From: Anaerolineae bacterium
GTDB taxonomy: Bacteria > Chloroflexota > Anaerolineae > Aggregatilineales > Phototrophicaceae
NCBI GenBank assembly: GCA_022822545.1
Contig: JAJEBE010000050.1
Span: forward strand, 1-64,000
Length of the DNA: 64,000 bases
Reading direction: 5' to 3'
Part shown: piece after piece, positions 1 to 9,023 of the stretch
How the letters are laid out: each line of letters begins with the position of its first letter
Position numbering within the stretch: position 1 is the first letter of the stretch
The notes under the pieces: generated by a model
Database searches by the model: none
Told to the model about the DNA's origin: nothing
What the model saw: the letters and a program-made list of their open reading frames with translations, nothing else
Position numbers and translations under genes: made by a program

Positions 1-301
1 CGAAGTCGCCGCGCAGGATGCCGTAATTGTCGCCCCAGGAATCGACCTCCCCGTCAAAGTTGCTGTCCACCATCATCCAGTCATCGCCGATCAACCAGCG
101 CAAATACTGGACGAAGAAGGGATCGTTCACGCCAAGCTGCATCGCCAGCCGCTCGCGCTCGTCCTGCCGAATCTTGGGGTCGAAGGCCAACAGCGATACC
201 GGATCGCCCGGCGCCAACAGCATGATGAAATAAACCACCAGCGTGATGCCGAGCAAGGTAGGTACGGATTGCAAAAGGCGCCGGACGATGTACTGCTGCA
301 T
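1..301 (-). CDS. Peptide/nickel-type ABC transporter permease (DppB-like), 5' part only
   Basis: About 100 N-terminal residues of an inner-membrane permease are visible; the rest lies beyond the window edge. The start MQQYIVRRLLQSVPTLLGIT is typical of DppB/OppB permeases, with one membrane helix at about residues 9-30 followed by the family motif PGDP (31-34) and a YLRWL stretch (66-70). The family normally passes quickly from there to an LRGDFG segment. Here about 25 extra residues intervene and contain DSNFDGEVD (79-87), which resembles an EF-hand or dockerin calcium loop. The gene begins 78 bp after the binding-protein gene on the same strand, so the two very likely form one peptide or oligosaccharide uptake operon. 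The ATG start has a GGAG about 11 nt upstream. The family call is firm; the substrate is unknown. Confidence 0.85.
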   Translation of the reverse strand, partial: MQQYIVRRLLQSVPTLLGITLVVYFIMLLAPGDPVSLLAFDPKIRQDERERLAMQLGVNDPFFVQYLRWLIGDDWMMVDSNFDGEVDSWGDNYGILRGDF

Positions 302-379
302 TCAGACTAACTCTCCAGTCAAGACAATACAAAACTGCCAGAGGATGGCAATCCCCTGGCAGCCATCGGTTGCAGTCTA

Positions 380-2173
380 TTATGGCATCGCGACCGCGGG
401 CGATACCCAGGCGTCAGTCGAATACGTGCGCGAGTAGGGCGTCGGATTCCAATTTCTCGTGCCCGGCAATACCGCCGTCATCGCTTCCGACACGTACATA
501 TAGAAGTAGGGCATGTCGTTGAAGAGGATCTCCTGCACGCGCCCATATAGCTCCGCTCGCGTCTCGGTATCGCAACCCGGAACAACACGCGCCTGATCAT
601 TCAGCTCGATCAACTCGGCATTGTAGTAGGATACGAAGTTGAACCCCGAGCCCGGCACATCCACTTCCGGATAGTAAAACGATGAGATATCGGGGTCGAC
701 CGGCAGCCCAAGGCTCCAGCCCAGCATATTCATATCGAAGGTCTGCCCGGTCAACTCCGGCAAGAAGGCGCTGCCCCAATCAATCGCCTCGAATATCGCG
801 TTGAAGCCGACTTTGTTCATCTCGGCTTGGAAGAACAACCCCATCTGCTCGCCTACCTCCGAGCCGGCCGGCACGTGCAAATCCAGGGTCAATTCGCTGC
901 CGTTGTAGTCGGCGTCAACTTCGCGCGCGAACAAGCAATCCTCGCAGATGCGCGCTGTATTCGGATCGTCGTCATGGTCGACCCAGCCCGCCTGCGTCAG
1001 CTTCTCCATCGCCAACTCCGGATTGTATTCGTATTGCAATTCCGGGTTGTACACCCAGGACGTCGGGATGGTGTGAGTCGCCACCTTGACGCCGTTGCCA
1101 TCACGAATGCCTTCGATCAGCGCATCCATATCGACCGCGTGCGATATCGCCTGCCGCACCAGCACATCGCCCAGGACGGGATGCGGCTCTTGCGGTATCA
1201 GGTTTCCTTCTTCATCGAAGCCGGGCTGCGGATTGTCCGGGTTGGCATGGTTCATGCCGAAGAAAGTGAAGCCGTTGCCGGTGAATTCGAAACGGGGGAA
1301 CTCCAACAGTTTCTCGTCTGTTCGGAATTCTTCCTGCCGCGTCGCCGGCACACCCAAAATGCTCAACTCGCCGCCGATGAAGCGCTCCGTCTCCACATTC
1401 TCATCCGCCACTTGCAGCGTCACCGCCTCTGACGGGCTTACGAATCCCAAAATGGCGTCGGGATAAGACTGATCGGCGAGCAAGCTGATGCGCTCGCCAG
1501 CGGCAAATTCGACATCCTTGAACGCGCCGAAGGAGACCGTCGGAATACGCCGCGGCTCATCCGTCATCGCGCCGTAGTCATCGCCATAAAGCTCCGAAAA
1601 GACATGCGCCGGCACCGGCGTCACATCGTTCACATCGCTGAAAGAGATGCAGTCGGCCTTGCGGAAGGTTACCACCACCGTATAGTCATCCGGCGCTTCA
1701 ATGCTGACGATATTGCCGCCGGCCGGCGTGCCATCGGCCATCGTCTCAAAAATGCCCGCGCGCGGACTATCGATTTCCCCGCTCCGCACCGCTTCAATCG
1801 ACCACATATAATCGGCCGACGTAATCGGCGTCCCGTCATTCCAACTGATGTCTTCACGCAGTTGAATCGTCAGCACCGTGCCGGTCTCATCGTACTCCCA
1901 GCCCGATGCCATGGCGCCGGCCAAATTAGGCTCTTCCAAGCCGGTAAATGGACTGACGCCGATGATGGCTGGATACAGCCAACTGTAGACCGCGCTAGAA
2001 GCCGTATCACCGCCGATCAGCGGATTAAACGTGGCCGGGTCTCCAGCGGTGCTGCCATCGATCACGATGCCGCCCAGCCCCGGCCCGGGCGCTTCTTCCG
2101 CTTCCTGCGCGGTCAGCGGAAACCCAACCGCGAGGCAAACAACTAACATCAATACAGATATTCTCTTCATCAT
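380..2173 (-). CDS. ABC transporter substrate-binding protein, family 5 (peptide/oligosaccharide type)
   Basis: This 597-residue extracytoplasmic protein captures a solute, probably an oligopeptide or oligosaccharide, and delivers it to the permease encoded just downstream. The N-terminus (MMKRISVLML then a hydrophobic core to about residue 22) is a Sec signal peptide without a convincing lipobox. The SBP_bac_5 signature is visible as an LREDISWNDGTPITSADY stretch. A TTG codon 18 bp further upstream keeps the frame open, but the ATG at 2173 is preferred because an AGAAAGGG ribosome-binding site sits at the right distance. The length fits the family (500-600 residues). The ligand cannot be told from sequence. 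Confidence 0.9.
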   Translation of the reverse strand: MMKRISVLMLVVCLAVGFPLTAQEAEEAPGPGLGGIVIDGSTAGDPATFNPLIGGDTASSAVYSWLYPAIIGVSPFTGLEEPNLAGAMASGWEYDETGTVLTIQLREDISWNDGTPITSADYMWSIEAVRSGEIDSPRAGIFETMADGTPAGGNIVSIEAPDDYTVVVTFRKADCISFSDVNDVTPVPAHVFSELYGDDYGAMTDEPRRIPTVSFGAFKDVEFAAGERISLLADQSYPDAILGFVSPSEAVTLQVADENVETERFIGGELSILGVPATRQEEFRTDEKLLEFPRFEFTGNGFTFFGMNHANPDNPQPGFDEEGNLIPQEPHPVLGDVLVRQAISHAVDMDALIEGIRDGNGVKVATHTIPTSWVYNPELQYEYNPELAMEKLTQAGWVDHDDDPNTARICEDCLFAREVDADYNGSELTLDLHVPAGSEVGEQMGLFFQAEMNKVGFNAIFEAIDWGSAFLPELTGQTFDMNMLGWSLGLPVDPDISSFYYPEVDVPGSGFNFVSYYNAELIELNDQARVVPGCDTETRAELYGRVQEILFNDMPYFYMYVSEAMTAVLPGTRNWNPTPYSRTYSTDAWVSPAVAMP

Positions 2174-2444
2174 GGCGACCCTTTCTTTCAATCAAGACTG
2201 AAGGCTGCGGAAACCGACAAAACTCATCTCATCTAAGTCTAGCATAATATGCGCCGAGCCAAGCCGAAGCTTTGCTGTATCTCTTGTTTGCGCGCGCATA
2301 AAGGCGGCGGATTTTTTGACCGAGATCAGTTGCCAAATGCGCCTGAGGCCAATCTGCTTGCCCTACACGATACCCGCGTAATTTGCGATAATGTTCCCCG
2401 CTAATCCGGCTCCAGCAATCAGGATACCAGACAGGATGGTAAGC

Positions 2445-3137
2445 ATGATAAAGCGGCGTTCAAGTAGGTCCGGCGCTAATGCGCTCGCAGGATACATTTG
2501 CCTTGCGCTAACGATATTCCTTGTCGGCTGTGGCGCCTTGCAGGAGCCCGTCTTGCACCAGGCAACACCCGTCATCGAAGTCCTGACGGAACAGCAGACT
2601 GACCTTCAGCCAACCACGCCTCCAACCGCAACCCCTTTGCTACCGACCGCGACGCCGACTCCCGAGCCGACCGCGACGCCAACTCCTCTGCCGACCGCGA
2701 CGCCGGAACCGACTGCGGCGCCCCTGCTTTCGCCCATAGACCGCATGGTTGCTGTCCGCAACGCCGAAAGCGGCGCCGCGCTGTTTGTTACCTTCCAGGA
2801 TGCGGCGGGCACCGGCTACTCCTGCTCCAATTGCCACCTGGCCGATAGCGAAAAGGCCAACCTCGGCCCCGGCCTGCTTAATATCAAAGACCGCGCGCTC
2901 ACCCGCGTGGAGGGGCAAAGCGCGGCCGAATATATCTATGATTCCATCATCAATCCTATGGCCTACCTGGTCGAAGGCTTTGACGCCGAACTCATGCCCC
3001 AAAATTGGTCCGAGATCTACACCGACCTCGAAATCTTCGATATCGTCGCCTACCTGCTCACGCTCGAAGGCGAATCGGATATTGATGATCCGGATCCGAT
3101 TGAAGCGGGGGAGGAAGAAACAGCCGAACAGGGCTAA
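2445..3137 (+). CDS. Lipoprotein cytochrome c with Thr/Pro-rich linker
   Basis: The product (230 residues) is a membrane-anchored, extracytoplasmic mono-haem c-type cytochrome, probably an electron carrier. A signal peptide ends in the lipobox LVGC, with the lipidated Cys at about residue 29. A linker rich in TPTP/PTAT repeats (about residues 57-95) follows, then a small cytochrome c domain with the haem-binding motif CSNCH (127-131). A later AELMPQNW segment probably supplies the axial Met. The C-terminus is acidic. The ATG at 2445 is preferred over upstream in-frame starts because it places the signal peptide at the N-terminus. The gene is convergent with the lyase gene. No oxidase gene is adjacent, so its redox partner is unknown. 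Confidence 0.85.
   Translation: MIKRRSSRSGANALAGYICLALTIFLVGCGALQEPVLHQATPVIEVLTEQQTDLQPTTPPTATPLLPTATPTPEPTATPTPLPTATPEPTAAPLLSPIDRMVAVRNAESGAALFVTFQDAAGTGYSCSNCHLADSEKANLGPGLLNIKDRALTRVEGQSAAEYIYDSIINPMAYLVEGFDAELMPQNWSEIYTDLEIFDIVAYLLTLEGESDIDDPDPIEAGEEETAEQG
2643..2714 (+). repeat. 24-bp tandem repeat encoding the Thr/Pro linker
   Basis: The 14-mer CCGACCGCGACGCC recurs at 2643, 2667 and 2691 with an exact 24-bp period. It lies in frame and codes PTATPTP-type units of the cytochrome lipoprotein linker. Such repeats can change length by slippage without breaking the frame. Confidence 0.85.
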
Positions 3138-3171
3138 GCGCGCCCAGCTCGCCTGCCGCCGCCTGCCGTAA

Positions 3172-4656
3172 TTAGGACATAATAGCTCGGACTTCGTCCT
3201 TGAGGGATTGCTCCGCTTGCGACAAGGCGGAGCGAGCATCCTTCAGCCAGGCGCGGTCTCCTCCGATCGCGTCGCTTTGCGCATCGAGAACGGCTGCCGT
3301 CGCCGATGACGCGGCGCCCCCCGGCAAGTCCCGCGCTTCGACAAAGGCGCGCGGATCAAGCGCTCGCGCAAATTCCGCTTCCGGCAACTCCACGTCTATA
3401 CCCAGCCTCTCCGCCGCGACCTCGCGCAGCGTAGTCCTGTTTAAGTCGCCCGGCGCGATTGCCTGCTCCTGCGCATGATTCACCAAAGCCGATACAACGC
3501 TATGCGCCTGCCGGAAGGGCAGGTTGCAGCGCCGCACAAGCGTGTCTGCCAACTCGGTCACGGTGGTGAAGCCGGCCCCCGCTCGCTCTCGCAGATGCTC
3601 AACATTCACCTCCAGCGAATCAATCAAAGCGCGATACAACTGAAGTATCTCGCCCGCCGTCTCCAGCGAACCGAACAGAAGCGGGAAGATTTCGTCTTCA
3701 ATGTCTTGCGTGTCGCCAAAGGGGATATTGTGGCATTGCAGGACGATGCCTTGCGCCTGCGCCATCATCCGGCTAATGCGCGCGCGCAGATGCTCAAGCA
3801 CAACCGGATTGCGCTTCTGCGGCATGATCGAACTGATCTGTATGAAGCTGTCATCAATGCGGATCGCGCCGCTCTCCTGCGTCGCCCAGAAGAGCATGTC
3901 TTTCGTGAAACGAGACAGGTTCACACCCAAGGTCGCCAGCGCGCCCGCGACATCGGTCAGGTTGTCCGATGCGCCGATGCTGTCATACGTGCTCAACTGA
4001 ATGGCATCAAAGCCCAGCAAGTCCGCGCTCATTTGCCGATCCACCGGAAAACCGGTGCCGGTCAAAGCGGCCGCGCCCAGCGGACTCTGATTGTTCGTGA
4101 CATGCGCGAAGCGCAGCCGCGCCGAATCTCGCTCCAGGAAGGCCAGCGCGCCGGCGATATAATGCGCCATCGTTGTAGGCTGAGCCGGCTGCGTATGCGT
4201 ATAACCCGGCATCAACGTTTCCAAATGCGCCCGCCCGAAGGCCAGCAGACTTTCGCGCAGGTCCAGCAGGTCGGCGGCCGCGCTCAAGATTAACGGCCGC
4301 AGCGCCAGGCGCGTCAAGGCGTAACCGAGATCATTGCGGCTGCGCGCCAATTGCAGATTCCCGCCGTATGCCGCGCCCGCCAACTCAATGAGCTTGCCCT
4401 CCATAACGAAGAACAAGTCTTCAACGCCGGATTGGTACGTCAGCCCGTCAAGGCCTAGCGCCTCGGCGTGCGCCAGCGCCTCCAGCAGCGCCTTCGCATT
4501 CTCGGCACTGATGATGTCGCAGCGGCGCAGCATGACGACATGCGCCCGATTCGCCGCCAGCATCGGCTCGTAATAATATTTCTTGGCGTCTTCGTAGAAG
4601 GGCTTCAGCACATATTTGTCGTAAAGCGGATGGGGAAATGAGGCGGCGCGCGACAC
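3172..4656 (-). CDS. Argininosuccinate lyase-family protein
   Basis: This 494-residue cytoplasmic enzyme belongs to the fumarase/aspartase superfamily, whose members cleave a C-N bond and release fumarate; argininosuccinate lyase (ArgH) is the nearest recognisable family. Visible motifs are ARSRND (104-109), the active-site GYTHTQPAQP (151-160) and the signature SSIMPQKRNP (275-284), in which the usual leading Gly is Ile. The typical ArgH N-terminal LWGGRF is absent. The GTG start has an AAGGG site within the end of the upstream permease gene, only 3 bp away, so the lyase is the last gene of a sugar-type ABC transporter operon. No other arginine gene is near. It may be true ArgH or a catabolic lyase acting on an imported N-succinyl-type compound; the family is sure, the substrate is not. 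Confidence 0.85.
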   Translation of the reverse strand: MSRAASFPHPLYDKYVLKPFYEDAKKYYYEPMLAANRAHVVMLRRCDIISAENAKALLEALAHAEALGLDGLTYQSGVEDLFFVMEGKLIELAGAAYGGNLQLARSRNDLGYALTRLALRPLILSAAADLLDLRESLLAFGRAHLETLMPGYTHTQPAQPTTMAHYIAGALAFLERDSARLRFAHVTNNQSPLGAAALTGTGFPVDRQMSADLLGFDAIQLSTYDSIGASDNLTDVAGALATLGVNLSRFTKDMLFWATQESGAIRIDDSFIQISSIMPQKRNPVVLEHLRARISRMMAQAQGIVLQCHNIPFGDTQDIEDEIFPLLFGSLETAGEILQLYRALIDSLEVNVEHLRERAGAGFTTVTELADTLVRRCNLPFRQAHSVVSALVNHAQEQAIAPGDLNRTTLREVAAERLGIDVELPEAEFARALDPRAFVEARDLPGGAASSATAAVLDAQSDAIGGDRAWLKDARSALSQAEQSLKDEVRAIMS

Positions 4657-4659
4657 AAC

Positions 4660-5559
4660 TCAGCCCTTCAAGCCCGTCAGCGCGATCCCTTCGATAATGT
4701 AACGCTGAAAAATTATCACGACAATCATCAGCGGTAGCACTGACAGCGATGCGCCCGTCATAATGAGATTCCATGGCGTATCGGCTTCGGACGAAAACTG
4801 CTGGATGCCGACTGGAAGCGTGAACATTTCACTGCGCGATGTGGCAATGAGGGGCCAGATGAAGGCATTCCAGTTGCCCAGGAAGGTGAAGATGCTCAGC
4901 GCGCCGATAGCGGGCAGGCTAAGCGGCACGGCAATCCGCCAGTATAATCCGAATTCGCTGACGCCATCGATTCGTCCGGCATCCAGCAATTCGTCCGGCA
5001 CGCCCTGCATGAATTGGCGCATCAAGAATATGCCCGCTGCTGTGATCACGCCGGGGAAGGCGATGCCCCAATAAGTATCGACCCAAGTCCCGCCCACCGG
5101 TATCGGCGGATTCGACGACATGATGAACCAAGGTATCAGCAGCATCTCGGTAGGCACCATCAGCGAAGCCAGGAAGGCGATGAAGATGAATCGCTTGCCC
5201 GGAAATTGATACTTGGCGAAGACGAAGCCCGCAAGCGAATCAAAAAAAGCGACGCTTATGGTACAAATCATCGCCACGATCAGAGAGTTCTTGTACCAGA
5301 TCGGCAACTCAGTCTCTGTGATGACCTCGGAATAATTGTCCATCGTCGGCTTGACTGGGAACAGGTTGCGCCGCAGTATCTCCGACTCCGGCTTGAACGA
5401 GGTCGATATCATCCACATAAATGGAATCGTAATGGTGATTACGATGAGCGTAAGTACCAGGTAAGAAAAGATTCTGTATTTCTTGTCGCCGCGACCACGC
5501 CCGACCGCGGTGGCGCGCGCCTGGTCTTTGAACAAATTGGATGGCGTAACTGTCTGCAC
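4660..5559 (-). CDS. Carbohydrate ABC transporter permease (MalG-type)
   Basis: The 299-residue inner-membrane subunit forms half of the channel of a sugar-type ABC importer. It has about six membrane helices, the first at about residues 30-50, and a cytoplasmic EAA loop (ELLDAGRIDGVSEFGLYWRI) that docks onto the ATPase. The N-terminal pattern ISTSFKPESE is typical of MalG/UgpE-like permeases. The start is GTG with a GAGGCGGGC site upstream; the previous gene ends 10 bp before it, so translation is probably coupled. No ATPase gene is present in this operon, so a shared MsmK-like ATPase encoded elsewhere is likely. Confidence 0.92.
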   Translation of the reverse strand: MQTVTPSNLFKDQARATAVGRGRGDKKYRIFSYLVLTLIVITITIPFMWMISTSFKPESEILRRNLFPVKPTMDNYSEVITETELPIWYKNSLIVAMICTISVAFFDSLAGFVFAKYQFPGKRFIFIAFLASLMVPTEMLLIPWFIMSSNPPIPVGGTWVDTYWGIAFPGVITAAGIFLMRQFMQGVPDELLDAGRIDGVSEFGLYWRIAVPLSLPAIGALSIFTFLGNWNAFIWPLIATSRSEMFTLPVGIQQFSSEADTPWNLIMTGASLSVLPLMIVVIIFQRYIIEGIALTGLKG

Positions 5560-5569
5560 GTTGCCCGCC

Positions 5570-6508
5570 TCAATTGATGCTGCGCGTCGTGAAACGCAGT
5601 TGAATGATGGTTACAATCAAGATGACCACAAACAAAACCACCGTCATCGCCGAGGCATAGCCCATATTAAAACTTTGAAATGCCTCGCGATAGACGCGCA
5701 GAACCACCGTCGTAGTGGCGTCCAAGGGACCGCCTTGCCCCTGCACCGTCATCGCCACCACCGGCGCGAACATGCGCAGGAATGAAATCGTCTGCAAGAC
5801 CAGCAGAAAAACAATGCTCGGGTTCAGCAGCGGCAACGTAATATAGCGGAAAGTATGCCAGCGGCTCGCCCCGTCAACCTCGGCCGCTTCATAGTAGGTG
5901 CGCGGAATCTGCTTCAAGCCCGCCAAGAATATAATCACCGAGAAGCCCATCCCCTGCCACACCACCAACGCCAATACCGACGGCAGCGCCTGCTGCGGGC
6001 TGTTGAGGAAGGGCTGCTGCGGCAAGGACAATAATTGCAGCATGACATTAAAGAAGCCGAACTGAGGCTGATAGAGCATGCGGAAGACCCAAGCGATGGC
6101 GATCGTCGAGGTTACATAGGGCAAGAAAAAAAGAATTCGATAAGGCGTGCTCAGGAATCGAATCTCGTTGAGCATCAGCGCGACCGCCAGCGCCAAACAT
6201 AGCTGAATCGGCACCCCCAGCAAAACATAATTGACCGTGTTTTGGAACGCGGCTTTGGTTACGGAGCGCCGCTTGTTTAGCTCCTTCCAGAGATCCTCGT
6301 AATTCTCCAGCCCCACATAAGGCTGCTCCGCCGCCAGCGGATTGTAATCGTAGAGGCTCATCTGAAAGGCGAAAAACGCCGGGTAGATGCGGATGTAAGC
6401 GAAGAAAACGATCGGAATCGCTAGAAAGATATATGCCCAAAGGACCTTCCGCCGCGCCACTGTCCAGTGGAAGAATCCATTCCTCTTGGGCTTAGACTGT
6501 ACGATCAT
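5570..6508 (-). CDS. Carbohydrate ABC transporter permease (MalF/UgpA-type)
   Basis: This 312-residue inner-membrane protein pairs with the MalG-type permease to form the transport channel. After a basic N-terminus there are about six helices, and the EAA loop reads YYEAAEVDGASRWHTFRYI, the canonical contact with the ATPase. The ATG start has an AGGA site 5 nt upstream. The gene follows the binding-protein gene after about 100 bp that contain a 9-bp-stem hairpin, a usual arrangement that lets the binding protein be made in excess. The substrate is unknown; the lack of a co-encoded ATPase is common for this transporter class. Confidence 0.92.
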   Translation of the reverse strand: MIVQSKPKRNGFFHWTVARRKVLWAYIFLAIPIVFFAYIRIYPAFFAFQMSLYDYNPLAAEQPYVGLENYEDLWKELNKRRSVTKAAFQNTVNYVLLGVPIQLCLALAVALMLNEIRFLSTPYRILFFLPYVTSTIAIAWVFRMLYQPQFGFFNVMLQLLSLPQQPFLNSPQQALPSVLALVVWQGMGFSVIIFLAGLKQIPRTYYEAAEVDGASRWHTFRYITLPLLNPSIVFLLVLQTISFLRMFAPVVAMTVQGQGGPLDATTTVVLRVYREAFQSFNMGYASAMTVVLFVVILIVTIIQLRFTTRSIN

Positions 6509-6549
6509 ATTTCCTGCAAAGTTTCTCTGTGCTCAGCCTTTAATGAACA

Positions 6550-6583
6550 GACTGCGCCAGGCTGAGTTTGACCCGGCGCAGTC
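6550..6583 (-). promoter_or_regulatory. Intercistronic hairpin between binding protein and permease genes
   Basis: GACTGCGCC (6550-6558) and GGCGCAGTC (6575-6583) form a perfect 9-bp inverted repeat around a 16-nt loop. No T-run follows on the minus strand, so it is more likely an mRNA-stabilising or partial-attenuation hairpin than a terminator. This would raise binding-protein expression relative to the permeases. Confidence 0.6.
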
Positions 6584-6609
6584 CATCTGATTTACAGCCG
6601 AATTGGTAG

Positions 6610-7905
6610 CTATTCGCGCTCTGCCCAGAAGTCGTCGAGAAGCTCCTGCTCAAGCGCAGCCGCTTCATCCAGCGCATCGCAAACATCCATACCGCCTAGG
6701 CGGACGAAGTCATAAGCGTCCAGCATCACTTGCCGCTGCGCGCTCTCATCAACGAAGAAGGTCGCGCTGGCATACTCCAAGCCCGCTGAGAATGGACCCA
6801 GGATCGGGTCAGCCAGCAGCATTTCGTCGCTGGCGGATTCCAACTGCGCCGGCAGTTCGCCAACAATGCTGACCCATAACGCGCCCGCTTCCGGCGTCGT
6901 GATGAACTCCAGGAATTTGATGGCCGCTTCCATGCGCGCCGGATCGCTTGCTGCCCGGCGGGTCAGACCGTGCGTCCAGTACGAGCCGAAGGTGTGGTTC
7001 TCGCCGTTTGGCCCAACTGGCAATTCAGCAACGCCGTAATTCAAATCGGGGTTGTTGTTTCGTATCGTGCCAACGCGGAAAGAACCATCCACATGCAGCG
7101 CCACATCGCCGTTGACGAAGGCATTCGTGGAGCCGTCCATGATATCAAAGCTGCCGGTTACATGTTCCAGCTCAAACTCTGTTACCCACCTAAACGCTTC
7201 ACAGCCGGCTTCGCTGTTATACATCACTGTACGGCCGTCATCGCTGTAAGACTGCCCGCCATACTGCCGAATCAAGACATCGCGGAACCAGTGGTGGATT
7301 TGCCCCTGCATGGTCGGCGAAAATCCCTGTTGGGTGACGTTCAAGACATCTTGCCCGCCATCCCCATATTGGGTAGTCGCCAAGGCAATCTCCTGGAATT
7401 CCTCCAATGTCTGAGGCGGCGACTCCGGATCCAAACCAGCCTCGGCGAAGATGTCCTTGTTCCAAAATAGCGCCAGTGAACGCACAGCCGTCGGCACTGT
7501 CCAATACTCCCCTAGGTACTTCGAGTTGGCGACCATCGGCGAGAAGGTCTCGCGGATGAAAGCCTCGCTGAAAGGCTCTTCCGGCAAGGGCACCAAATAA
7601 CCCGCATCGACGAAAGCGATAATCCAGCCGAAGTAGAGGGTGACGATATCCGGCCCTACGCCAGCTGGCGCCGAAGCCGCTATCTCGGTGCGGAAATCGG
7701 CATAAGGAATATCGCTGTTGTGCACAACTCGGATGCCCGGATTCTCTTCATGGAATTGCTCGATCAGCATATTCATCGCGTCAACCCGCGCGCCGAAGTT
7801 ATACTGCCAGTATTCAATTTCCACCACGTCATCTTGCGCCAAGGCGACAGCGCCGAGCGACAGCGCGATGACCGCAACTGCAAGGATTGCCAGTAGTTTA
7901 CGCAT
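6610..7905 (-). CDS. Extracellular solute-binding protein, family 1 (sugar type)
   Basis: The protein (431 residues) binds a sugar or related solute outside the membrane and feeds the two permeases encoded downstream. Its signal peptide runs to about residue 23 and ends in ALA before QDD, with no lipobox Cys. The mature part starts with IEYWQYNFG and carries the SBP_bac_1 hallmarks NPGIRVVHNS and FWNKDIFAEAGLDP. An in-frame ATG lies 18 bp upstream, but the ATG at 7905 is chosen because a clear AAGGAG lies 7 nt before it. The amidohydrolase gene lies 85 bp upstream on the same strand and is probably co-transcribed. Confidence 0.92.
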   Translation of the reverse strand: MRKLLAILAVAVIALSLGAVALAQDDVVEIEYWQYNFGARVDAMNMLIEQFHEENPGIRVVHNSDIPYADFRTEIAASAPAGVGPDIVTLYFGWIIAFVDAGYLVPLPEEPFSEAFIRETFSPMVANSKYLGEYWTVPTAVRSLALFWNKDIFAEAGLDPESPPQTLEEFQEIALATTQYGDGGQDVLNVTQQGFSPTMQGQIHHWFRDVLIRQYGGQSYSDDGRTVMYNSEAGCEAFRWVTEFELEHVTGSFDIMDGSTNAFVNGDVALHVDGSFRVGTIRNNNPDLNYGVAELPVGPNGENHTFGSYWTHGLTRRAASDPARMEAAIKFLEFITTPEAGALWVSIVGELPAQLESASDEMLLADPILGPFSAGLEYASATFFVDESAQRQVMLDAYDFVRLGGMDVCDALDEAAALEQELLDDFWAERE

Positions 7906-7990
7906 TTTCAAACTCCTTATCATTTCACTGTTATTGCGTCCGCCAAAACTTTAACCCATCCGCCGGCGAATTCCAAATCCGACGGCAGAC

Positions 7991-8944
7991 TCACAATTCG
8001 ATTTTGAACAGCCGCGCCGCATTCCCGCCGAAGATCATCTGAATATCCTCCTCGCGATAATTCAATTCCCGCACATCACGAATCTGCTGCTTTGTATACG
8101 GCTCGGCGAAACCCCGCGGAAAATAACTCGAATCCGTGCCGAAGATGATCCGCTCCGGCCCGATCGTCTCCATATACTTCCGAAACAGCTTCTTCGTATC
8201 CCATTCGCCATCGACCCACTTCACCCACTGGTTCGAGCCCGATGTATCAATGCTGACATTGCCGCAAGCCCAGCATAACTGCAACGTCTCGCGGATCCAG
8301 GCGCAGCCGAAATGCGGCACGACAAATGTTACCTCCGGGAAGTCCTTTGCCACATTATGCAGCTTTAGCGGATTGATGTTCTCATGCCAGGCCACGCCGC
8401 CGCCGCTGCCCAAAATGCCAAAATGCACCAGCACCGGGATATCCAACTCGGCGCAGATCTCCCAGACCGGATAGCCGGCTTCATCTTCGATCGGCCGGTC
8501 CAAAGCCGGCGCCAGCAGCTTGTAACCCTTCATGCCGTCTTCTTCTACCGCCCGCTTGAGCTCATCCGCCGCGCCTTCCCCGAACAAATAATTATGCGCG
8601 AAGCCCACAAACTTATCCGGATGACGCTTGATTACCTTCGCCAGATTTCTGTTGCCGCCGCCCGTGACGAAGCCCACCGCGCGCAATCCATATTTCTCGA
8701 TCTCCCCCGCCCAGCGATCCGCCTGCTCCTCATCCGTGAAAGCGCCCCGCTCCGGCGGATCAAAACCCCAGGTCGCCCGCCACTGCCGGTTGTAACTCAT
8801 CGCCAGCTCCCGCGCGATCTTGGCTCTCTTTTCGCCCACCCGTTCAACATACTGCTGCCGAGGATTGGGCGCCCCTTCAATGAAGGTCCCGCTCTGCGTC
8901 GGGAAGTGTACGTGAAAGTCTATGACCTTTAATCCGTTGTACAT
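7991..8944 (-). CDS. Amidohydrolase-family metal-dependent hydrolase
   Basis: This 317-residue cytoplasmic TIM-barrel enzyme belongs to the amidohydrolase-2 group, which hydrolyses or decarboxylates small carbonyl compounds using a bound metal. The metal-site motif DFHVHF starts at residue 9 (His11 and His13). Further candidate ligands are in VLVHFGILG, FVVPHFGCAW and the FGTDSSYFPRG segment near the C-terminus. The ATG at 8944 is preferred over an upstream in-frame start because AAGGA lies 8 nt before it and HxH then falls at the expected place. It is the first gene of the operon that continues into the sugar-type ABC transporter and the lyase, so it may process the imported compound. The exact reaction is unknown. 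Confidence 0.85.
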   Translation of the reverse strand: MYNGLKVIDFHVHFPTQSGTFIEGAPNPRQQYVERVGEKRAKIARELAMSYNRQWRATWGFDPPERGAFTDEEQADRWAGEIEKYGLRAVGFVTGGGNRNLAKVIKRHPDKFVGFAHNYLFGEGAADELKRAVEEDGMKGYKLLAPALDRPIEDEAGYPVWEICAELDIPVLVHFGILGSGGGVAWHENINPLKLHNVAKDFPEVTFVVPHFGCAWIRETLQLCWACGNVSIDTSGSNQWVKWVDGEWDTKKLFRKYMETIGPERIIFGTDSSYFPRGFAEPYTKQQIRDVRELNYREEDIQMIFGGNAARLFKIEL

Positions 8945-8994
8945 AAGCGCATTCCTTTTCCAGCTTCTCAATTCTCCTCAAGTCACGAGTCAAG

Positions 8995-9023
8995 ATAATA
9001 GCGCAGGGATCACCTGAAACCAA
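8995..9023 (-). promoter_or_regulatory. Putative sigma70-type promoter of the amidohydrolase/ABC operon
   Basis: Reading the minus strand, TTGGTT (9018-9023) and TATTAT (8995-9000) are separated by exactly 17 bp. They lie about 50 bp before the amidohydrolase ATG. No other good candidate is seen in this short leader. Confidence 0.5.
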
